DNA of 5,908 nt, from NCBI GenBank assembly GCA_030698465.1, contig JAUYJZ010000039.1, positions 1 through 5,908 of the forward strand. The letters run 5' to 3'. Positions 1-3,513 of the stretch are shown here, piece after piece. Each line of letters begins with the position of its first letter. The first letter of the stretch is position 1. The position numbers and the translations under genes were made by a program. Under the pieces are notes generated by a model. The model was given only the letters and a program-made list of their open reading frames with translations, was not told where the DNA came from and ran no database searches. This DNA comes from a bacterium. Its GTDB lineage: Bacteria > Patescibacteriota > Minisyncoccia > Minisyncoccales > UBA10102.

Positions 1-506
1 TTCTTGGTGATTACCATGGTAATCCCCCTGGGTTCCAGTTTCATATCGCGTGCTGTTTGAATAGGAATTAGGATGTTGAGCTGTTCTATGAACTTTAGAA
101 TCTTTTCTTTTGCATGATTGAGTAATGCTTTTTGTCGTCCCCTCAATTTCAGATTGATTCTGATGTTATCCCCGCGCTTCAAAAACTTTTCTGCTTGAGA
201 GACTCGGGTTGCGAGATCATGGTCTGAAATGTTGAAGGTGAGGCGGATTTCCTTTAAATCTCCCCCCGTGTGCTTTTTGATCTCGCGTTCCTTCTTCCCT
301 TGCTGATAGAGATACTTTCCATAGTTAGCTATCCTGGCAACAGGAGGAACCACTTTTTCTGTAACCTGGATGAGGTCAAGTCCCGCTGTCCGTGCCTTTT
401 CCAAGGCCTTTTCCAGGGGGACTATGCCTACCTGATTTCCCTGCTCATCAATAAGGCGAACTTCTCGGGAACGTATTTGGTTGTTTATAAAAGTTTGTTT
501 TGCCAG
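1..506 (-). CDS. infC: Translation initiation factor IF-3 (3' end cut by window edge)
   Basis: IF3 binds the 30S subunit, keeps it apart from 50S and checks start codon and initiator tRNA in the cytoplasm. The reading frame shows the N-domain signature INNQIRSREVRLIDEQGNQ, the linker-side motif PPVARIANYGKYLYQQ, and the C-domain stretch KEIRLTFNISDHDL followed by RGDNIRINLKLRGRQ. It reaches RGITMVITK at the left edge, so only a few C-terminal codons should be missing. The frame is closed upstream by TGA at 516-518, and no ATG, GTG or TTG lies between that stop and the conserved N-domain. I chose CTG at 504-506, giving (M)AKQTFINNQIR, because as I recall Bacillus-type IF3 begins the same number of residues before QIR. 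ATA at 486-488 is the alternative. No clear Shine-Dalgarno sequence precedes either. Rare infC starts are established in E. coli (AUU), where they allow autoregulation. rpmI/rplT often follow infC but lie outside this window. The family call is near certain; the start is not. Confidence 0.95.
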   Translation of the reverse strand, partial: MAKQTFINNQIRSREVRLIDEQGNQVGIVPLEKALEKARTAGLDLIQVTEKVVPPVARIANYGKYLYQQGKKEREIKKHTGGDLKEIRLTFNISDHDLATRVSQAEKFLKRGDNIRINLKLRGRQKALLNHAKEKILKFIEQLNILIPIQTARDMKLEPRGITMVITK

Positions 507-529
507 ATTATTGGGTCAAATTTCTTGTA

Positions 530-629
530 AAGGAAATTTGTAAATTACCCCGTGGTGGAAAAATAGGAGGTGCCTGCGGCACCGACGTAAGAAACCGAAG
601 GTGTCTTAAGTCGGGGGTCGGGGTAATTT
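530..629. repeat. Structured repeat, copy A
   Basis: About 100 nt that match a second copy at 1434-1513. Shared blocks in order are AAGGAAATTT (530-539), CCCCGTGGTGGAAAAATA (548-565), AACCGAAGG (593-601) and GGGGGTCGGGG (613-623). An 11-bp outer stem pairs AAATTACCCCG (542-552) with CGGGGTAATTT (619-629). Inside it, 584-612 folds as an imperfect hairpin: GAC with GTC, then TAAGA with TCTTA, then ACC with GGT, around a GAA loop. This copy also has an extra hairpin at 569-583 that copy B lacks. It fills the gap between the tmRNA 3' end and infC. The function is unknown: it could be a REP/MITE-like palindromic repeat or a structured RNA leader. The repeat relation is seen directly. Confidence 0.85.
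559..583 (-). terminator. Candidate intrinsic terminator after ssrA
   Basis: Read on the minus strand, GGTGCC (583-578), loop GCA, and GGCACC (574-569) form a perfect 6-bp GC-rich hairpin, followed by TCCTATTTTT (568-559). It lies about 50 nt past the tmRNA 3' end and before infC, where a stop for the smpB-ssrA transcript would be expected. The U-tract starts 4 nt after the stem and is broken by an A, so efficiency is uncertain. Confidence 0.45.
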
Positions 630-633
630 GGTG

Positions 634-981
634 TGGAGGTGGGGAGTTTGAACCCCCGTCTAGAAGATGTCCCGCCAGTACTTCTTCAGGCATAGCCCCG
701 TTGAAAGAAAAAGAGGGTGGGAACGAGGCAAAATCCCTCTTCTTTTCGGCCCTGTTTGTGTTGCATCATTCCCGGGCCGCAAAACAATGCCCTTTCTCGA
801 TTTTGACACCCTTGCCCGCCTATCGAGGTCAGCAGGTGGATGGCTGCAGATTTATGCTACAGCAAGAGCCCTTTGAGGGGCAAATATGTTGGCATTTGTG
901 ATGCCCCAGGTTTTTGATAAGGTTCCTGGAAACTCAGCCTGCATACTGGAGGTCTTTCCTCTATCGAAACAAATCACCCCC
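634..981 (-). ncRNA. ssrA: Transfer-messenger RNA (tmRNA)
   Basis: tmRNA rescues ribosomes stalled on broken mRNA: it enters the empty A site as an alanyl-tRNA mimic with SmpB, then supplies a short reading frame that tags the product for proteolysis. The 5' end GGGGGTGATTTG (981-970) is followed by the conserved TTTCGA. The 3' end has a T-arm, GGGGG-TTCAAAC-TCCCC, then ACCTCC pairing with GGGGGT. The long H2 helix is visible as CCAGTA (949-944) pairing with TACTGG (680-675), continued by CAGGC with GCCTG. Later pairings fit further pseudoknots: CTCGAT with ATCGAG, CGGCCC with GGGCCG, and AAGAAGAGGG with a CCCTCTTTTTCTT strand. At 348 nt it is close to the E. coli RNA (363 nt). The last encoded base is taken as the discriminator A at 634; CAC rather than CCA follows, so CCA is probably added after transcription. 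The 5' end overlaps the smpB stop. No promoter is evident inside smpB, suggesting co-transcription. Confidence 0.95.
852..893 (-). other. tmRNA tag-peptide reading frame (ANIFAPQRALAVA, stop TAA)
   Basis: This is the mRNA-like segment of the tmRNA, downstream of the first pseudoknot (CCAGG with CCTGG). GCC at 893-891 is the likely resume codon, followed by AAC, which gives the A-N start seen in E. coli ANDENYALAA. The frame ends ALAVA then TAA (854-852), the small hydrophobic terminus that ClpXP-type proteases recognise. At 13 codons it is slightly longer than the E. coli tag. The resume codon is inferred by analogy; frame and stop are clear. Confidence 0.85.
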
Positions 982-1420
982 GTTTCAAGGCCCGTTCCAT
1001 TTCTCTTTGGGCCTCTCTCTTCTTCAAGAGTTCTCGCTTGTCCTTCTTTTTCTTTCCTCGAGCCAGGCCGAAGGCAAGCTTTATCTTGGCCTTGCTAGTA
1101 TATACCTGCAATGGCACAAAAGTCAATCCCTCCTGCTTGAATCTTCCCAGGAGAGACCGGAGCTCTTCTTTCTTCAAAAGAAGTTTTTTGGGCCTGGTTG
1201 GATCATAGTTTTCCTTGGCGTTTTTTGGCTGCCATGGGGGAACTGTGGCTCCCAAGAGATAGAGTTCATTACCCCGGAAAGATACAAAGGAACCGGCCAG
1301 CTGCATCCTGCCTGCCCTGATGGATTTTACCTCTTGGCCTTGCAATACCAGGCCCGCCTCAAGGGTATCTGAGATGGTATAGTCATGGTGAGCCCTCCTA
1401 TTTTCTGCCAAGGTCGGCAT
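974..1420 (-). CDS. smpB: SsrA-binding protein SmpB
   Basis: SmpB is the obligate partner of tmRNA: it binds the tRNA-like domain, fills in for the missing anticodon arm and places its C-terminal tail in the empty mRNA channel. The 148-residue length is normal. Visible family motifs are NRRAHHDYTI (7-16), GLVLQGQEVKSIRAG (23-37, including the conserved Glu), ENYDPTRPKKLLLKKEEL (70-87), GLTFVPLQVY (98-107) and the tail AFGLARGKKKKDKRELLKKRE (116-136), whose basic, helix-forming end is typical. The ATG at 1418-1420 gives the usual N-terminus just before the NRxAxHDY block. No Shine-Dalgarno sequence precedes it; the upstream sequence is AT-rich, and repeat copy B ends 24 nt away. The ssrA gene follows directly, and the TGA stop (976-974) lies inside the tmRNA acceptor strand, so the two genes overlap by 8 nt. 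Confidence 0.96.
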   Translation of the reverse strand: MPTLAENRRAHHDYTISDTLEAGLVLQGQEVKSIRAGRMQLAGSFVSFRGNELYLLGATVPPWQPKNAKENYDPTRPKKLLLKKEELRSLLGRFKQEGLTFVPLQVYTSKAKIKLAFGLARGKKKKDKRELLKKREAQREMERALKRG

Positions 1421-1433
1421 AGCTTTAAAATTT

Positions 1434-1513
1434 AAGGAAATTTTGAAATCCCCCCGTGGTGGAAAAATATTAAAAACCGAAGGTTGTTAAAATGGGGGGG
1501 TCGGGGGGATTTC
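1434..1513. repeat. Structured repeat, copy B
   Basis: Second copy of the element at 530-629, without the extra 569-583 hairpin. Shared blocks are AAGGAAATTT (1434-1443), CCCCGTGGTGGAAAAATA (1452-1469), AACCGAAGG (1475-1483) and GGGGGTCGGGG (1496-1506). The outer stem pairs GAAATCCCCCCG (1445-1456) with CGGGGGGATTTC (1502-1513), 12 bp. The inner hairpin is 1470-1490: TTAA with TTAA, an A/G mismatch, AACC with GGTT, and a GAA loop. Stem bases differ from copy A on both sides, so pairing is kept. It sits between the smpB start and the divergent promoter region, and would lie in the smpB 5' leader if transcription starts near 1517. Function unknown. Confidence 0.85.
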
Positions 1514-1518
1514 TTCAT

Positions 1519-1527
1519 TCTATAGCA
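1519..1527 (-). promoter_or_regulatory. Candidate extended -10 promoter for smpB-ssrA
   Basis: On the minus strand TGC (1527-1525) runs into TATAGA (1524-1519), an extended -10 arrangement with 4 of 6 consensus bases and no good -35. It lies about 100 nt upstream of smpB and just before repeat copy B, which would then be transcribed as leader. Motif only; weak. Confidence 0.25.
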
Positions 1528-1551
1528 AAATGTGCTACACCCCTCACTATT

Positions 1552-1580
1552 TTCTCTTCTTATTTGCTTATGTTTATAGT
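1552..1580 (+). promoter_or_regulatory. Candidate promoter for argS
   Basis: TATAGT (1575-1580) matches the -10 consensus at 5 of 6 bases. The hexamer 17 nt upstream, TTCTCT (1552-1557), is a poor -35. The position, about 70 nt before the argS ATG in the divergent gap, is reasonable. If used, the start point near 1587 would fall at the left arm of the inverted repeat at 1580-1638. Confidence 0.3.
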
Positions 1581-1638
1581 GTACCCCAGTTTTTCCATGA
1601 TATTCAAGCCATTGCAAAGGAGAATAGTGCGGGGTACA
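1580..1638 (+). repeat. Inverted repeat in the argS upstream region
   Basis: TGTACCCC (1580-1587) is the exact reverse complement of GGGGTACA (1631-1638), separated by 43 nt that contain the AAAGGAG motif. As RNA the helix could extend by three more pairs, two of them G-U. It could be a leader helix, or a pair of operator half-sites since the left arm overlaps the -10 candidate. An 8-bp match at this distance may also be chance. Confidence 0.35.
1616..1629 (+). promoter_or_regulatory. Ribosome binding site candidate with in-frame GTG upstream of argS
   Basis: AAAGGAG (1616-1622) is the only good Shine-Dalgarno sequence near argS. It is 4 nt before GTG (1627-1629), which is in frame and would add eight residues (MRGTLKSD) to ArgRS. 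It is 28 nt from the ATG at 1651, too far for direct use without folding. This makes the GTG a serious alternative start. Confidence 0.45.
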
Positions 1639-1650
1639 TTGAAATCAGAC

Positions 1651-3351
1651 ATGATAGTCAAAGAACTAAAAAAGCTTGTCCAGAAAGCCCTCAAAGAAGA
1701 TATTGAGGTTGTTTTTGAGCATCCAGAGAATCCAGAGCACGGGGATTATTCCACCAACGTTGCTCTGATTTTGGGCCAGCAGTCAGGACAGAATCCAAAA
1801 GATATTGCGGAGAAACTACAAGAATCAATCAAGAAGACAGAGATTATTTCCAAGATAGAAGTTGCGGGTCCCGGGTTCCTAAACTTTTTTTTAAGCAAGG
1901 AATACTTTGTGGGCGAATTAAAAGAGATTGTGAGGCAAAAGGAAAAATATGGCTCTGGTAAAGAAAAAAAGACTATTGTTATTGATTATTCTTCCCCCAA
2001 CATTGCAAAGGCCTTTGGCATAGGTCATCTAAGGTCGACTATCATTGGACGTGCAATTTACAACCTCTATGGTTTTTTGGGGTGGAAAACAGTCGGGATT
2101 AACCATCTTGGAGATTGGGGCACCCAGTTTGGTAAGTTGTTGTATCAAATCGAGAAAGAAGGACTTAAAGAAAATGATTTTACAAATGAAAAATTAGAAG
2201 AATTATATGTCCAATTCCACAAAGATGAATTAGAAGGAGGCAATCGTCAACAGCTAGAAGAAGAGGCAAGAGTTTGGTTCAAGAAGCTGGAAGACGGAGA
2301 CAAGAAAGCAAGAAAACTCTGGAAGACAGTGAAGAATATTAGTATCAAAGAATTTAACCGCATCTATGAACTCTTAGGGATAAAGTTTGATTATGTTTTG
2401 GGTGAGAGTTTTTATGAGCCCATGCTTAAAGAGATTGTGGAGGAGGCTAAAAAGAAAGGGCTGGTAAAAAAGAGTAGAGGGGCCTTGATCGTGGAGTTTC
2501 CAGAAGAAAAACTCCCTCCCGCCATCCTGCTCAAGTCAGATGAAGCAACCAATTACTTCACAAGAGACTTGGCAACAGTGAAGTACAGGTTAAAGAAATG
2601 GAAGCCAGATACAATAATATATGAAGTCGGTGCCGAGCAAACTCTTCACTTAAAGCAAGTGTTCTGGGCTGTGGAGCTGTTGGGTTGGGCAAAAAGAGAA
2701 AAGTTCAAGCACGTTGCCCATGGCTTATACCGAACCCAGCAAGGGAAGTTTTCTACCAGAAAAGGGCAAACAATTCATTTAGAGGAAGTGCTTGAAGATG
2801 CGATTGCGAGAGCAAAGGAAATCATTGAAAAGTCAGAAACCGCACGGGGACTGTCTGTGAAAGAAAAAGATAACGTGGCAAAGACGGTAGGGATAGGATC
2901 GGTAAAGTACAATGACTTGATGCAGCATCCCAGCTCCGACATCGTGTTTGACTGGGATAAAATCCTGAATCTCAAAGGAAATTCAGCTCCCTATCTTCAG
3001 TATACCTATGCAAGGTGCAAGAGCATTCTTCTCCAGTCCTCCTTGGCGAGAGTAAGTTATTCACACCTTACCGAGAGTAAGATATCTACAGAAGAAGAGA
3101 AAGTGCTGAGATTGCTTTATAGATTCCCGGAAGTGGTACGAGATGCGGCAGAGAACTTTTCACCAAATCTAGTTGCAAGCTTTGTATTTGATGTTGCCCA
3201 GGCATACAATAATTTCTACAACACTCACCGCGTACTGCAGGCAGAAACTGAAGAAGTAAAGCAGTTTCGTCTTGTGCTAACTAAAGCCTGCGCCCAGATT
3301 ATCCAGAATAGCTTATCTCTTTTGGGCATTAAAACTGTGGAGAGGATGTAA
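1651..3351 (+). CDS. argS: Arginine-tRNA ligase (ArgRS)
   Basis: Class I synthetase that joins arginine to tRNA-Arg using ATP in the cytoplasm. The 566-residue length is typical. Order of regions: N-terminal Add1 domain with HGDYSTNVAL (30-39) and VAGPGFLNFFLS (71-82); the Rossmann core with SSPNIAKAFGIGHLRST (114-130), in which GIGH (123-126) stands at the HIGH site; INHLGDWGTQFGKL (150-163); KFSTRKG (366-372) in place of KMSKS; and a DALR anticodon-binding domain with APYLQYTYARCKSIL (446-460), ending LGIKTVERM, the usual ArgRS terminus. I chose ATG 1651 because the protein then begins as family members do. GTG 1627 has the better ribosome site and is the alternative. The open frame extends further up to 1492, but that stretch starts inside repeat B and looks non-coding. 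ileS follows 162 nt later on the same strand. Confidence 0.96.
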   Translation: MIVKELKKLVQKALKEDIEVVFEHPENPEHGDYSTNVALILGQQSGQNPKDIAEKLQESIKKTEIISKIEVAGPGFLNFFLSKEYFVGELKEIVRQKEKYGSGKEKKTIVIDYSSPNIAKAFGIGHLRSTIIGRAIYNLYGFLGWKTVGINHLGDWGTQFGKLLYQIEKEGLKENDFTNEKLEELYVQFHKDELEGGNRQQLEEEARVWFKKLEDGDKKARKLWKTVKNISIKEFNRIYELLGIKFDYVLGESFYEPMLKEIVEEAKKKGLVKKSRGALIVEFPEEKLPPAILLKSDEATNYFTRDLATVKYRLKKWKPDTIIYEVGAEQTLHLKQVFWAVELLGWAKREKFKHVAHGLYRTQQGKFSTRKGQTIHLEEVLEDAIARAKEIIEKSETARGLSVKEKDNVAKTVGIGSVKYNDLMQHPSSDIVFDWDKILNLKGNSAPYLQYTYARCKSILLQSSLARVSYSHLTESKISTEEEKVLRLLYRFPEVVRDAAENFSPNLVASFVFDVAQAYNNFYNTHRVLQAETEEVKQFRLVLTKACAQIIQNSLSLLGIKTVERM

Positions 3352-3370
3352 ACTGCTGTGTTCTCTCCAA

Positions 3371-3399
3371 TTGAAAAATACCTCTTAAAATGGTATTCT
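3371..3399 (+). promoter_or_regulatory. Candidate promoter for ileS
   Basis: TTGAAA (3371-3376, 5 of 6 to the -35 consensus) and TATTCT (3394-3399, 4 of 6 to the -10) are separated by exactly 17 nt in the argS-ileS gap. Transcription would start near 3406, giving a leader of about 108 nt. The spacer itself can fold as a 6-bp hairpin. ileS could also be read through from argS, since no terminator with a U-tract is seen. Confidence 0.4.
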
Positions 3400-3419
3400 G
3401 GTTCATATGGAAGTGAACC
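3377..3419 (+). repeat. Two small hairpins in the argS-ileS gap
   Basis: AATACC (3377-3382) pairs with GGTATT (3392-3397), and GGTTCA (3400-3405) pairs with TGAACC (3414-3419): two perfect 6-bp stems, two bases apart, with loops of 9 and 8 nt. No T-run follows, so they are not an obvious terminator. The rest of the gap up to 3513 shows no further element, and no T-box signature is seen. Confidence 0.35.
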
Positions 3420-3513
3420 CCGTACTGAAAATTAGACCGTGCTCGTTTCTCGCTTAAACACACAAATCAACCCATTATGAAGTCGTTAAACTATACACTA
3501 ACAATGGTCATAT

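Noticed and set aside
9..24. A 16-bp perfect palindrome, GATTACCATGGTAATC
   Set aside because: It encodes the IF3 C-terminal GITMVIT residues. It is short, and there is no second hairpin as in the ileS elements, so chance within coding sequence is enough.
629..634. Integrated mobile element at the ssrA 3' end
   Set aside because: No integrase, no partial duplication of the tmRNA end, and infC begins within about 130 nt. Only the short repeat is present.
516..980. Recoded TGA (as in Gracilibacteria, TGA = Gly)
   Set aside because: No internal TGA occurs in argS, ileS, smpB or infC, and the smpB TGA falls exactly at the expected protein end. The standard code explains everything seen.
500..1372. 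Several open frames on both strands across the tmRNA and antisense to smpB
   Set aside because: They lie within the tmRNA or opposite the well-supported smpB frame and show no recognisable protein features.
530..1513. CRISPR or tandem repeat array
   Set aside because: Only two divergent copies, 800 nt apart with genes between them, no regular spacers and no cas genes.
1492..1650. A 53-residue N-terminal extension of ArgRS with a hydrophobic segment
   Set aside because: It begins inside repeat copy B, runs through the promoter region, has no ribosome site, and ArgRS is not a membrane protein. The family N-terminus matches ATG 1651 (or GTG 1627).
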